From Luidia sarsii (Eukaryota; Echinodermata; Asteroidea; Paxillosida; Luidiidae): a stretch of DNA of 64,000 nucleotides. Within the stretch, counting starts at the first letter, position 1; every line of letters begins with the position of its first letter. Below are positions 24,651-35,074 of this stretch, piece by piece. The stretch lies in NCBI GenBank assembly GCA_949987565.1, contig OX465103.1, forward strand, positions 23,378,325 to 23,442,324. The letters run 5' to 3'. The position numbers and the translations under genes are program-made. The notes beneath the pieces are model-generated. The model made no database searches, had not been told where the DNA came from, and saw only the letters and a program-made list of their open reading frames with translations.

Positions 24651-24899
24651 CTAGGCCCTTTTCCAAAACCCGGCTTAGGCTCAGGCTCCGGCTTTGCCTC
24701 TGGTTCTTTCATCCATTTCAAGTATACAAGGCATGAAAACAGGAAGCCTTTGGCATAATTTTGAGTGTTTTACTGAGTTTTGAAAAGGAATCGAAAGCTT
24801 CAACTTCAACAAAGAACTCCAACTTGTATTTTCAGCATTTGGATAACTGAGACGAAGCCTGAGCCGAAACCTCAGGCGGGTTTTGGAAAAGGGCCCTAG
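24651..24899 (+). mobile_element. Foldback MITE, CCCTTTTCCAAAACCCG family, copy 1
   Basis: The left end CTAGGCCCTTTTCCAAAACC plus CGGCTTAGGCTCAGGCTCC is mirrored by the right end, which read back is CTAGGGCCCTTTTCCAAAAC plus CCGCCTGAGGTTTCGGCTC. Terminal inverted repeats are about 45 bases. The interior has TTCAACTTCAACAAAGAACTCC and no coding capacity. A second copy lies in the opposite orientation at 54947-55189. A TTAT-like target duplication is possible but not convincing. Confidence 0.78.
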
Positions 24900-25062
24900 T
24901 TTATCATATACAATGCCAAATACATGTATATAGCTGCGGGGTCTGTGACCAGACAAGATGGTACTATCTCTGAGCTGGCCTCGTCATGTTCAGGCTGCAC
25001 AACGTCACCGGCAACCGGTCAGTGTTACATGCACGGGGATCACGAGCACCAATCAACATCCT

Positions 25063-25385
25063 TCGCTCCAGCCAGCGATTTTTCCCGTACCACATACATG
25101 TATTCGCTATGGGCCCATATGTTTGTGCACAAACAATTTATGGGGTGGGGGGGGGGGCAAGGGGGAGAAGGCTATACCAGTTGAAGTTAAAGCAAGGGAT
25201 AGGCTTTCTGCACAGCCAATAAGGCTTTCTGCACAGCCAATAAGGCTATCTGCACAGCGAATTCAACGTACGTGAACAATCTGACTGACCTGAGACTCAA
25301 TTCTTCATACTTCGTTTGTGCACACACATAATGGGCCCATAGCGAATAATTATGTGGTACGGCACCGAATATCGCCTCCAGACAA
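25063..25385. mobile_element. Foldback element with ~60-75 bp arms
   Basis: The left arm (25063-25138) has GTACCACATACATG, TATTCGCTATGGGCCCATAT and GTTTGTGCACAAAC. The right arm (25313-25385) is its inverse: GTTTGTGCACACAC, ATAATGGGCCCATAGCGAAT and TATGTGGTACGG. The loop holds a poly-G run (25146-25166) and the triple repeat at 25201-25260. No coding capacity. Confidence 0.75.
25201..25260 (+). repeat. 21-bp tandem triplication
   Basis: Three units of AGGCTTTCTGCACAGCCAAT plus A; the third unit has CTATC and GCGA variants. It lies in the loop of a foldback element. A related GGCTGTACAGCC motif occurs at about 55398. Confidence 0.85.
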
Positions 25386-25584
25386 GGGTCATATCTATAG
25401 GTACCGCCTAGTTACGCCAATCGCTTAGGCCTATTACCCAAACGGCCTTATAGCCATTATCAATATAAAGGCTCTGCCCTTGTGGATGCTTAAACAATTT
25501 ACCCGACGAACATTAAACATCACAGTAAATTCTATGATCTCTCAACCTCTCCAACCAAGGAAGGCTTGGTCTTGGAATATGTTT
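25386..25584. other. Unannotated stretch
   Basis: One TAGGCCTA octamer at about 25425; no gene or repeat seen. Confidence 0.35.
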
Positions 25585-25760
25585 TTTTTTATCAAACAAA
25601 TAAAGGGAAAAACTGAACGGGAACTTTGAATAGTGGTAAAAAAATCTTCGACTGGACCGGGACACGAACCAGTGACCTCTGGTTTTGCGTGCCAGCGCTC
25701 TTACCATCTGAGCTATCCGGTCCTTAGATGGTGGACTTCCCTAACAGTCAAACAGTCTTT
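25585..25760 (-). repeat. tRNA-derived SINE, best-preserved copy
   Basis: Reading the minus strand: a leader CCACCATCTAAGGACC, an A-box region GGATAGCTCAGATGGTAAGA, a segment GCGCTGGCACGCAAAACCAG, a B box CTGGTTCGTGTCCCGG, then CAGTCGAAGAT and a body with GTTCAGTTTTTCCCTTTATT then TGTTTGATAAA. The leader, tRNA part and body all recur in the same order at 53842-54015, so the repeated unit is longer than a tRNA. It resembles a tRNA but is embedded in this repeat, so I call it a SINE. Confidence 0.8.
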
Positions 25761-26240
25761 GCCGGGATGGGGGCTCCTGTCAGAGACACTTTAACCAATT
25801 AACTGCCGCATATCTTTAGGGATCATGGACCCGTTTAGAGCGCTGGTATATATACGAAGGGTTTCAGTCCGGCTCCTGTCAATATTCGCTTTGCCATTTT
25901 TCACTTTTTTTCTTCTAATTTGCCCGTCTAAATAGCTGTACGCAATTTACCATAGATGTATCGATCAACCTCGTCAGTTTGGCGGAAATAGTCATGCATA
26001 TTAATCAAAACGTACAACATTCTGTTTGAATCTTGGGGGGGGGGGTGGTGGGGGCGCCACGGATCAACGGTAACACCATTTTTTATTTTTTATTTTTTAT
26101 TTTTTTTGGGGGGGGGGGTTGTGTCCCCGCCGGCTTCAGGGAAAAAAGGTAAGGAATTAAGTTCGTCAAAGTGTTTCTCAGAACTCGAGAGATAACCATG
26201 AATGCATCGATGAATCCTAATTGATATCATTCACCCGTGA
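25761..26240. other. Unannotated stretch
   Basis: A G-run near 26034-26052 and a (TTTTTTATT)n/G-run block at 26078-26118. No gene recognised. Confidence 0.35.
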
Positions 26241-26459
26241 AACTGTGTCCTCTCAGCCCAACCACCAGCGTCTGGTCTGCCAGGTCGGATCCCGGTGGCT
26301 CTTGGAGTGGCGTTCACTGACGAACTGCCATTTGCTATAGCCATTTGTGCAGAAAGACCCCGTCCAATATGCATGTATGCAGATGACAAGGGACGTGAAC
26401 ATGATATTCAGTATTTCTTGCAGGGAGATCGCGCGCATCGCCGATCGACGGCGCCATGA
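26241..26459 (+). pseudogene. Reverse-transcriptase fragment with YADD box (non-LTR type)
   Basis: An open stretch of about 72 codons without start reads FTDELPFAIAICAERPRP then ICMYADDKGREHD. The Y-A-D-D at 26376-26387 is the catalytic motif of reverse transcriptases, and in non-LTR retrotransposons it is normally preceded by an (F/Y)INDLP segment some 12-18 residues upstream. The D-E-L-P here sits at about that distance. Upstream GxPVALGVAF may be a shortened version of the G-x-P-Q-G-S-x-x-G-P-x-x-F segment. No other LINE part adjoins it. A short motif can arise by chance, so confidence is moderate. Confidence 0.4.
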
Positions 26460-27362
26460 ATAAACAACGAGCGATAGCTTTTTCGATGGCCTTGGGGCAA
26501 GGTTATCAAACTAAAGGGCTAGACCATGGTATGTGTGTTTAACACTAACAGGTGGTTTGTGTCAGAAGTCTTTTAGAAAATACAACTGTAAACATGCAGC
26601 ATCGGTACAAAAATCATTTTGTTATGTATCATTTTGAACAAAAAAAACCCCCTTAAATAGGAAATTTTATTAAAAATAAAGATTATTCATGAAAACCAAT
26701 TTCACAACCATGAACTTTTGACACGTAGTGCATGTAGGCCTGTATTGTACACACACACACATTCGCGACATTTTCCTTTAGAGAATGACCGACAAGGATT
26801 CGATTCCGTGTACAGAACCGCCCTTGCAGTTGAGTGGGTCTGACCACTTGACAACATTTTTTTAAGACGCCCTGAGCACGACAAGATAACGTAGACGCAT
26901 TGGTTGAGCACCAGACAACCTCAACTGAACTTCAGCTGAATTTCGAGACAGACACATAATGTGATAGTATAACCATGAAGTAGCCATCCTCTCTCCAAAG
27001 CGGAATTTAGGAGGGAGAACCGAATGCGACAAAAGTCAAGGCGACCTTACGACAGCGCGGTGAGAAAATGACGGACAAGACAGTTACTAAATACATTGCA
27101 GTTGTCGACGGGGGAATTATCTTGTCAGAACGGTGGCGGTGGAAAACCTGTAGGGAGGTAGAGGAGAAAGAAAAAAAACACCCAAAAGAACACGACGCCC
27201 TGATTGAGCGGGGAATGGTGTGTTAACATGCCATGCACTACTACGTCTGGAATGACAGACGGTATTATTATGAGCTCGCACGGTCCTCGCCACGAGGTGC
27301 GACCGGCCAGGCAGAGACGAGCTGCCTTCCAACTGTGGCTCAATTCTAAAACCGACTCCTCG
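26460..27362. other. Unannotated stretch
   Basis: AT-rich to about 26720, with an (AC)n run near 26750. No gene recognised. Confidence 0.35.
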
Positions 27363-27365
27363 TGC

Positions 27366-27864
27366 GAGGGAACGAGGGGGGAGGCATATATGCGTCACGA
27401 CGTATGACACTCAACCACGTGGTTGGGTATGGTTGCGCACTACACACGTATGACGCATTGTGTATGGTTGCTGGCCTAACACACGCAACGTTGGGCACTT
27501 TGGTCCATTTTGACCCTAACCGTAACCGTAACACTAACCGTAACGCTAACCCTAACCCAAACAATCCTAATCCTAACCCTAACCCCAATCAATGCTAATC
27601 CTAACCCTAACCCTAACCACCCTAAGCCTAACCCTAACCCTAATCCTAATCCTAACCCTCACTCTATCCCTAACACTTACCCAACCCTAACTGTAACCCT
27701 AACTCTAACCGTAACCGTAACCGTAACCCTAACCGTAACACCCTAAGCCTAACCTACACTGGTTTACAAAACATGTCCTTGTATAGTCCCCACACAATTA
27801 ACGGAGTACCAGCGATGGTGGTTGAGCGTCATATGTCGGTTCTGTTATATATCTCCGAGGGAGC
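27366..27864 (-). mobile_element. Foldback element B with telomere-like core
   Basis: The left end GAGGCATATATGCGTCACGA then CGTATGACACTCAACC and the right end (read back) GAGATATATAACAGAACCGA then CATATGACGCTCAACC are imperfect inverted repeats. Left module: GGTTGCGCACTACACACG, TTGTGTATGGTTGCTGGCCT, CAACGTTGGGCACTTTGG (shared with element C). Core: degenerate CCCTAA array (27512-27755). Right module: ACACTGGTTTACAAAACATG then TCCTTGTATAGTCCCCACAC, which is the left module of element A in reverse. Non-coding; frames through the core give Asn-Pro or Thr-Val repeats. Confidence 0.82.
27512..27755 (-). repeat. Interstitial CCCTAA-like array (core of B)
   Basis: About 240 bases of CCCTAA, CCGTAA, CCTAAT and CCCAAT hexamers. 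Variant hexamers are common. It is enclosed by element B arms. Confidence 0.9.
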
Positions 27865-29676
27865 CGTGAATCGAAGCGCCTTCGGAGACGGTCAAGGTAC
27901 CGGTGCGGGGGGAGGGGGGGTGGGGAGAGGAGACCGCCGCGCGAACAGGGGCCCGATGATAATGCCAATTCGCTTCAGCTCGGGTTCCGGGATCTGAGAG
28001 GCAGCTGAGATTGAGGACTTTCCCCCCATGGTGCGCGCGCGTTCGCGATACATCAAGGGCGCCGCCCGAGGTAGTCTCGAGGAGCGGGCGACGGTCGAAG
28101 GTTCTGCCGATAATACTTCAATAAAAAAAAAATAAAAAAAAAAACGCTCAGCTTTTCTTTGCTTCCCCGGCGTATGTAGGCCTAATATACGCCAGCGTTT
28201 GGGGAGCAGGCAGAGAGAGGGGGGGGGGGGTGTCAAGACGAACGCCAGACAAAACAGCTCTTCGCCTTCACGTTCAAGGTGTGAACGCATGCCTTAACAC
28301 GGGCCCGGCCGAGCGGAGCTGCTGTATAGGACGGGAAATCTGTTTTGTAATCAAGATCTTTCCAGAGAAGCTTTCCAGAGGAAAACAAAATTACAGACTG
28401 GATTGCAGTTCGGTGCTGTGGAGTATTCGTCCATCTGTATATGAAATGCAAATGAAGCTCTGCCTGCGAACTTAATTGTATATTATGAAGCAGGACATGT
28501 CGCGCCCGTGCAATGTCTGCTTGCTTCGGGAAGATCTAAGGAGCTACACATGTCCTACATCTCATCTGGTAATTCAGCTTGAAGGAGCTTTCAAAATAAG
28601 ACGTGAAGCCTAGATTAGATTTGGGCCATTGCTATACACGTCGGTTTATTGAAACTAAAATCAGAATCTGGCAACCCCTCGTCTAAGGATATTTGAAACA
28701 GAATGCAGCGTATTCAAGCCTTTTTCGAACACTTTCAAGCCTTTTAAAACACTTCATACCAAAATGTCATACCAAAGTGGTTTACACAGGTTCAGGTCCG
28801 TTGTATAGGATTGATAGGTTTCCAATGTTGAGCATGCCAAACTTGTACTGGCAACAACAGTAAAAGTTAAAAAAAAGTAAAAGCCTAGGAATTCAAGAAA
28901 TGTGGCCGGCCAGATTACGCAGGAATCCAATCCAACGGGCCGGTTTCAAACACCTACCTTAAGTGGCGCAAATTCACCAAGGTGCGACTTTGATTGATGG
29001 ACCCACCTATCATCGCCGTCCCTCTCTCTTCTCCTCCGAGCAGCACCGCCGAACCATCCGGGGCTGATGGCAACCCGATCAGGGGGGAATTACGCTCCCT
29101 CCGGAGAGCGGCATGCGTGGTATCCGCGCACGGAAACGTCCAAGGGTCTCCCCTGCGGTGACCCGTATATACAGCGCGCGGTCTTCGCTCCGTATAATGT
29201 TCTGACCGCGGACCTGTCAACACTCGCGCCCGGCATAGATATCAAAACGCCCACTGGCTCTCTCTCTCTCTCTCTCCCGTTATAAAATCATTTTCCTTCT
29301 TAGCGGGCCGGTCTCACCCGAGCGTCTCTCTCCCCCTCACCCACGCCGTTCACTCGGCGATCGTTTCGGCGTTGTCTCTGTCAGCCGGACCGCATCGGAG
29401 TATCTAATTGAACGTGTCAGGACTCAGGGGCCGCGGCAAGGCGCCCAATCCCAACGCCCCCTCCTCCCCCCTCCCCCCCCCCAAATGTCCTCGCCAAAGT
29501 CATACATGCACTGCACACGCGAGGCACTTGATAGACCACTCATTAAAAGCCGTTTACGCGTGTCCCTGGCCGACCATAGTGTTTAATGTGGCCTTTTGCG
29601 GTACCACGCGCTGTATTTAATATTTATTCAATCAAGGGCCGTTTTCCATCTCGCACCCTCCTGCCTTGCTGTGCAC
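27865..29676. other. Unannotated stretch
   Basis: Contains a G-run near 27907-27924, an A-run at about 28120-28144, a poly-G run at 28219-28230, a (CT)n run near 29260-29277 and a C-run near 29468. GC-rich between 27950 and 28110. No gene recognised. Confidence 0.35.
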
Positions 29677-29787
29677 AGCAGCGCGTTTTCGGACGAACAG
29701 CACTGCTGCACGGTTTGCTCAGACCAGGCTAACTGTATGCAAGTCAGGACTCATACGTGGAGGAAACAGATTAACGCACAAGTGCTG
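29677..29787 (+). repeat. Dispersed repeat, partner at 31517-31622
   Basis: Shared in order with 31517-31622: CAGCAGCGC.TTTTCGGAC, AACAGCACTG or AACGGCACTG, GCTCAGACCAGGC, AACT and CAAGTCAGGAC, then ACGTGGAGGAAA. Same orientation, 1.84 kb apart. Flanks do not match. Function unknown. Confidence 0.7.
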
Positions 29788-29799
29788 CGTGCCTAGAAC

Positions 29800-29935
29800 C
29801 CTCCTCAATCCTCCACAATCCTCCAATGTGAGTTTGTGCAAGTTCCTCACTGCCTCAATCCTCCACAATCCTCCAATACGAGTTTGTGCATGTACATATA
29901 CCCCACTGCCTCAATCCTCCACAGCTAAGTACATG
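29800..29935 (+). repeat. CCTCAATCCTCC-motif cluster 1
   Basis: The motif CCTCAATCCTCCACAATCCT plus CCAAT recurs near 29803, 29852 and 29910, with GTGAGTTTGTGCAAGTTCCTC-type spacers, giving a unit of about 50 bases. Confidence 0.8.
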
Positions 29936-30084
29936 TAAATCATAATGGATCCTTTGTTTATATTACAGTACCATATGAAAGCAAAGTGCATACTAGCAAG
30001 ACAGTATAAGCTTGGAGCTATAAGTAGGTATCTCCATGGTACGTGCCTTTGTCAACGTTCCGGTCCACAGCTTTTCACATCCTC

Positions 30085-30300
30085 AAAAATCCTCCAGTGT
30101 AAATTTTACAACCTTCCTCAATCCTCCTTATCGTCCGTGGTAAATTGTACAACCTGCCTCAATCCTCCACAATCCTTCAGTGTAAAGTTTACAACCTTCT
30201 TCAATCCTCCACAATGATAATCCTCCAACTGGAAAGTCCATACCTGCCACAATCCTCCATTACCCCCTGGAGGATTGTGAAGGATTGAGGAAGGTTAAGG
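30085..30300 (+). repeat. CCTCAATCCTCC-motif cluster 2, ending inverted
   Basis: The motif recurs near 30095, 30115, 30157 and 30202 with spacer AGTGTAAAGTTTACAACCTT (30179 and variants). The cluster ends at about 30270-30297 with the motif inverted: GGAGGATTGTGAAGGATTGA then GGAAGGTT. The last part can pair with upstream copies. Confidence 0.78.
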
Positions 30301-30805
30301 TAGTACCATCGACTCGGTCTCGTATTTATAGGCCTAAACGCGGTACTCAACCCTTGCGTAGATAGCGTCCTTTGTGCATGCAGGGTGTTGATCAATTCGT
30401 TTGTAAAATAAAGTAAAAAGAGGTTGCAACGAGCCAGGACGGCGTTCCTGTTATTTGTTTTAAGGGGTTGGTTGGTGGACGGGGAGTGCGGGGGTGGGGG
30501 AGGGTGGGGTGACAGCACGCCAGACGGGTATGCCGGGGTAGGGTGTGCGTCCTATCGCCGCCAATACGTGCTATATTTGCCGTCCCTGAGCAAGGAATGC
30601 CGGCGATTGGGGCGAGGCACCGGGAAACAATCAAGGCTCGTTAGTGGCCGGACTGGAACTAGTGTAGACTCGGATGCACTACTGCAGAGCGCTCGAGGCT
30701 AACGGCTTCTATACTAATACGCATGCGTTCTTTTACCAACGTAACATTCTTAAGGTGATATACAAAAAATGTTGCAATCTGCTTACTGACTAAAACTACC
30801 AAAAT
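30301..30805. other. Unannotated stretch
   Basis: No gene recognised; a GGGTGGGG-rich segment lies at about 30490-30510. Confidence 0.35.
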
Positions 30806-30922
30806 GCAAATTTCAAAATTTAGTGGGCCTGACGTTTCGATCCTAGCAGGACCTTTCTCACTCTGCCTTTGAGAAAGGTCCTGCTAGGATCGAAACATCA
30901 GGCCCACTAACTTTTGAAAGTA
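30806..30922. repeat. Near-perfect hairpin, 40-bp arms
   Basis: Arms 30820-30859 and 30871-30910 pair with one mismatch out of about 40. Left arm: TTAGTGGGCCTGACGTTTCG then ATCCTAGCAGGACCTTTCTC. The loop is about 11 bases (ACTCTGCCTTT). Outer pairing continues weakly (TTTCAAAAT and CTTTTGAAAG). A half-copy of the family is at 24218-24301. Confidence 0.9.
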
Positions 30923-31516
30923 ATATTATCCTATATATGTGTTTTTCAAAGGCTGTGGTCCGGTCCTTCACGCAATGAGGATTTGGGATCGAGCACGAGC
31001 TTCGGTTCCGTTTCTCTAGCCTATCGTAATGCCACATTTTTATCCAAGTAGAAGGACAAGCGCTTGGGCATCGTGCGTGTCCCGGCCCGGTGAACAGCCA
31101 GCTGTCCTGGTCGGGGAAAACAGATCGTCGTATTCAGCGACAAAAACTGCAGCCGGTGTTTGAGAGTTTTTTTGCGCGACGGAGACGATGCCTGCGCCCA
31201 AGCTCCCGACCGAGCGTTACCAGCACGATATTCCTCGTGACTGGTACCCACGGTTTTTTTTTTACACTGCAAACACGCGGGGCAATAAGGCGTTACCCGA
31301 ATTCTTGTTCTAGAAATGTTGAAAGAATGTAGCTGATTTTAACCTTTGCAATCCAGAGTGTGAGAATTTCATTGACTAGTGATGAAGATGATGATAATAG
31401 TTGACATTTCTAACAACGCTGGTCAATGGTGGTGAATGTTTCAACTCCGCAATAGCCACATTCCGCGGGTTACCAGCTGCTATTGCAAGTGGCTAATACC
31501 CATTGACTGGCCCATG
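30923..31516. other. Unannotated stretch
   Basis: No gene or repeat seen apart from a GATGAAGATGATGATAATAG run near 31380. Confidence 0.35.
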
Positions 31517-31622
31517 CTGCAGCAGCGCATTTTCGGACTAACGGCACTGGCACAGTTGGCTCAGACCAGGCCAACTACAAGTCAGGACGCATTACGTGGA
31601 GGAAAACAATTTGACAAACAAG
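31517..31622 (+). repeat. Dispersed repeat, partner at 29677-29787
   Basis: Second copy of the roughly 105-base repeat described at 29677; it has GCATTTTCGGACTAACGGCA in place of GCGTTTTCGGACGAACAGCA. Confidence 0.7.
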
Positions 31623-32130
31623 TAAAAGTTAGTGTGGTCCTGTTGGTATTGGTACCAGCCCCATAGTATACCCATCAACTATTGTATATAGGATGACTAC
31701 AACACTTTTCCCAAAAGGGATTTTTACGAGGAAACTGATCGTGCGAAAGCTACAAATACCAATACGTGAAAGTATTTTTGTAGACTGACAGGAATTCCCA
31801 CGCTCCCAAGTGACCAACAATGATTCCCGCTGCATTCCATTTCATACCATTCTAAATCTAAAGAAAGGTGCTTATTATACCAAGTCGGTCTGGAATACAA
31901 TGTTGCCCGGCTTTGCAGTGTAAAGGGAAGCGAGATCGCATGGAGAGAGGGACAATGGGGAGAGGGGGGGGGGGGGTAAAGGAAGGATATTCAGTGTCTC
32001 GCATCCATCCTTACCAAGTCAGACGAAGCTCAGCAATCCCACCACGTTTTACATGTTATGGCTGTTTTGGCGACAGTCAAAGCCCTTATTGACACACAAA
32101 ATCCCAGTACAATTGGTGTTGATCTGTTTC
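31623..32130. other. Unannotated stretch
   Basis: A poly-G run at 31964-31976; otherwise nothing recognised. Confidence 0.35.
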
Positions 32131-32132
32131 TT

Positions 32133-32375
32133 CCGTTCTCTCCAACCTCTCTCACTCTCCCTCTCCCTCTCTCTCCCTTCCCCCTCTCTCTTTCCCTCTC
32201 CCATCCCCCTTCTCTCTCCCTTTCTCTTTCTCCTCTCTCCCCTCTCCCTCTTCCCTCTCTCTTCCCCCCTCTCTCTCATCCTCTCCCCTCTCTGTCATCC
32301 TCTCCCCTCTCTCCCTCCCTCTCTATCTCTCCCTCCCCCTCTCCCTCTCTCCGCTCTCCCCCTCTCTCACTTTGT
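32133..32375 (-). repeat. CT-rich microsatellite tract
   Basis: CTCTCC/CTCTCT field with CATCCTCTCCCCTCTCT repeats. Frames on both strands are artefacts. Confidence 0.92.
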
Positions 32376-33120
32376 AAACAAGCAAACAGCGCGGGCAGGT
32401 TTTATGACTTTCGGACGGGTAAATACGATTTAGACAGCATTCGCTCTCAACGTCAAGATAAGTATCCAAAGATATCACAAACACGATGACTTGACATGAT
32501 AGGTAACGACTGCCGTGAATCACCCGCAAACAAACCGCAAGGGCAAAAAGAAATCACCATTGCATTATTCAATATTCATATTACCACAGCACGCGACGTA
32601 AATCATCCATAAGGGACTGCCATAACTCATCCGATTTCGCAGGTCCCCACAGATTGGGAAAACATCTGCCTGCAACTCTTGCCTAGAAAAAATACAAGCA
32701 ATCTTTTCCTCAATATAAGTGAACTTCTTAAACCAATTCAGTAAAAGTAAATGCCAAATAATCACAAATATTATTTCGATATTTTACGTTAATTGTATGC
32801 TGCATGACGTTCAATGCACATCAGCTGATTGCCAATTTATAGCTACTTCCATCAACCTGACATCGTCAGAAGCTCTATACAAAGAGATAAACATATGAGA
32901 GAATTATGCGGGACTTTAAGTGGAAATGAATCCCGAAGATTTTTATGCATTCATTTATTTAACCAATTCAAACTATCACAATGATACAAGCATTGTGTAG
33001 CACATCACAGCGTTGGGCTACCACGGCCTTGCCTATGCCGTACTCATGAAATCCAGGCTTATGGCTATGTTTTACATTGGCGCCACTGCGCACATTATCA
33101 TTCCCCGCTTAGCCGTAGTG
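32376..33120. other. Unannotated AT-rich stretch
   Basis: The minus strand has one 66-codon AT-rich frame (32568-32765) whose protein reads naturally (TYIEEKIACIFSRQELQA), but I recognise no family and no flanking parts. It may be a remnant of a mobile element or chance. Confidence 0.3.
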
Positions 33121-33124
33121 CACT

Positions 33125-33490
33125 TAGCCCTAGCTTTAGCCTTAGCCTTAGCCTTAGCCTTAGTCTTAGTCTTAGCCTCAGCCTCAGCCTCAGCCTCAGC
33201 CTCAGCCTCAGCCTCAGCCTCAGCCTCAGCCTCAGCCTCAGCCTCAGCCTCAGCCTCAGCCTCAGCCTCAGCCTCAGCCTCAGCCTCAGCCTCAGCCTCA
33301 GCCTCAGCCTCAGCCTCAGCCTCAGCCTCAGCCTCAGCCTCAGCCTCAGCCTCAGCCTCAGCCTCAGCCTAAGCCTCAGCCTCAGCCTCAGCCTCAGCCT
33401 CAGCCTCAGCCTTAGCCTTAGCCTTAGCCTTAGCCTTAGCCTCAGCCTCAGCCTAAGCCTTAACCTTAGCCTTAGCCTCAGCCTTAGCCT
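33125..33490 (-). repeat. AGCCTC / AGCCTT hexamer array
   Basis: A core of over 35 AGCCTC hexamers (about 33175-33410) is flanked on both sides by AGCCTT/AGTCTT hexamers. Because the unit is six bases, frames stay open on both strands, giving Ser-Ala repeats on plus and Arg-Leu repeats on minus. The edge variant TTAGCC differs from telomeric CCCTAA in composition and is not telomere. Confidence 0.96.
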
Positions 33491-35062
33491 TGTCGTGTAG
33501 TCTACGGCGATCTGGAATTGCAGCACCCATTGCACCCCTTCGGTACGAGTCTGAGAGGGCCGAGAGTAAATCGACGCTCGCCGACGACCACAAGTGTTGC
33601 GTCAATCCCCGCTAATCCATCCCTGCCCTGCATGCACTGCCCGCTGAAAGGGGTCCCCCGTACCCTCAGGGATGGAATAGAGTGTCCCACATATTACGGT
33701 ATGAAGAAACCCCTCCTTCCCTCCTTCCCCGATGTATCTGCAGAGCTATGCCACCCCAAGCAAGGGGGATTTGTAGGAAGAGGCAGGCGTTGGTACTCGA
33801 TACCACCCGATCCTTATCGTGCGCGTACAGCTCAAGATTAGAATCTCATCTCGGTACAGAAAGGGGTTTCCCCACCCCACCCCTTGCGACCCCGGTGGCC
33901 GGGTTCAATCACACCTTATTCTGACCCAATTACGACGCATTACCACTCGACACGTGGTGGGGACTGCTTTGAAGTTCTCGTCGTCCATGCCGGGCAGTTC
34001 TTGTGAACAAGCGAAATTTGTCAACTACTCTCTTTTTAGGTATTGCGGTTTACGTACGAAATGATAGTCACTCCACAATGTGTAATTCTATTGCACAGAT
34101 GAACGATACCTGCTGGTTTTCCTCCATAAATCATCCTAGTTGAATATTGGACGTTTTCATCGGCGTGTTTCTACGGAGTGCGCAACTTCGGTTTCAGTCC
34201 TACTATAGGCCTAGATAGGTTACTGGGTAAGTCACTGCCAGCTACATGGTGTCGGGGAAGGGAGTGTACCTGAGTATGGTTAAACGTGCCACGTTAATTC
34301 GTTCGGATGATTCGACCACCTTACCGGCCATCGCAATTACACCGACCCCGTCATCTCATCCATGCAGGGCGATGTCTCTACTGGCGTAAGTAGGCTACGG
34401 GGTTATCGCCAGAGAGATGGGAAAGCCGCGCGTTAATCCCGCCTACACCGACTTTCTCACGAAGGCGGAGGAATTCGCCGAATCTAACTGGATTTGGAGA
34501 CGGATAGCACGTTTTCATATTTTTTTTTCTTCTTTCCTGGTCGGGCGTTTTGGCGCCGTCTCGTGTCGCTCGGGACATCGGTCAAAGCTTAGGCCGTTCC
34601 CGACGGTGTTTCCTCCGGCCGTCTTGAAAAAGAGAGAGAGAGAAAATGCGGCAATTGGATGGAAGGCAATTCCTTCATGCAGGGCATCCGCGGAGCTGTC
34701 GGGACAGCGCGGGCCGATCGAACTACTGCAACAGAGGGGACGGGGTGTGCAGACAGAAATACAGGCAGAACGGTGGCAATGTTGTAGAGGGCGATTTATA
34801 GGCTCGTTACGAAAGCCAGTCACCCTGTTGGAATGTATCTGGTATATGGCGTGTATTATACTCCACGCCCGAACTCGTCTCGAGCACCGACGCCAATGCT
34901 GGCGGAAGGTTACGGCACCGCAGTCCAGCGGCAACATATTAAAAAAATGATCAAGACGCCACCTCAGTCACAGCTAAGAACGACACGACCGTTTGTGGAG
35001 CGGCCATAACTTTACTGTTGTTCATTCCACAAGCACTCTTGGGCCGTTAACGGAGAAAAAAA
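33491..35062. other. Unannotated stretch
   Basis: Overlapping frames of up to 177 codons on plus and 140 on minus around 34417-34950 show no known motif and lie in moderately CpG-rich DNA, so I do not annotate them as genes. Confidence 0.35.
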
Positions 35063-35067
35063 GGGGG

Positions 35068-35074
35068 CTTAGGC
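35068..35074 (+). other. Putative target-site duplication, left
   Basis: CTTAGGC, or GCTTAGGC versus ACTTAGGC if eight bases are counted, directly outside the left terminal repeat of element C. Its twin is at 35453-35459. Confidence 0.6.

Noticed and set aside
25640..25725. Functional tRNA gene on the minus strand
   Set aside because: The most tRNA-like copy, but flanked by the same SINE leader and body as at 53.84 kb; the T-loop GGTTCGTGTCC also departs from the usual GGTTCGANTCC.
27512..27755. Chromosome end or true telomere
   Set aside because: The array is short, degenerate and bounded on both sides by element arms; three more such cores lie in the window.
33013..33535. (Ser-Ala)n and (Arg-Leu)n frames
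   Set aside because: Direct translation of the AGCCTC hexamer array.
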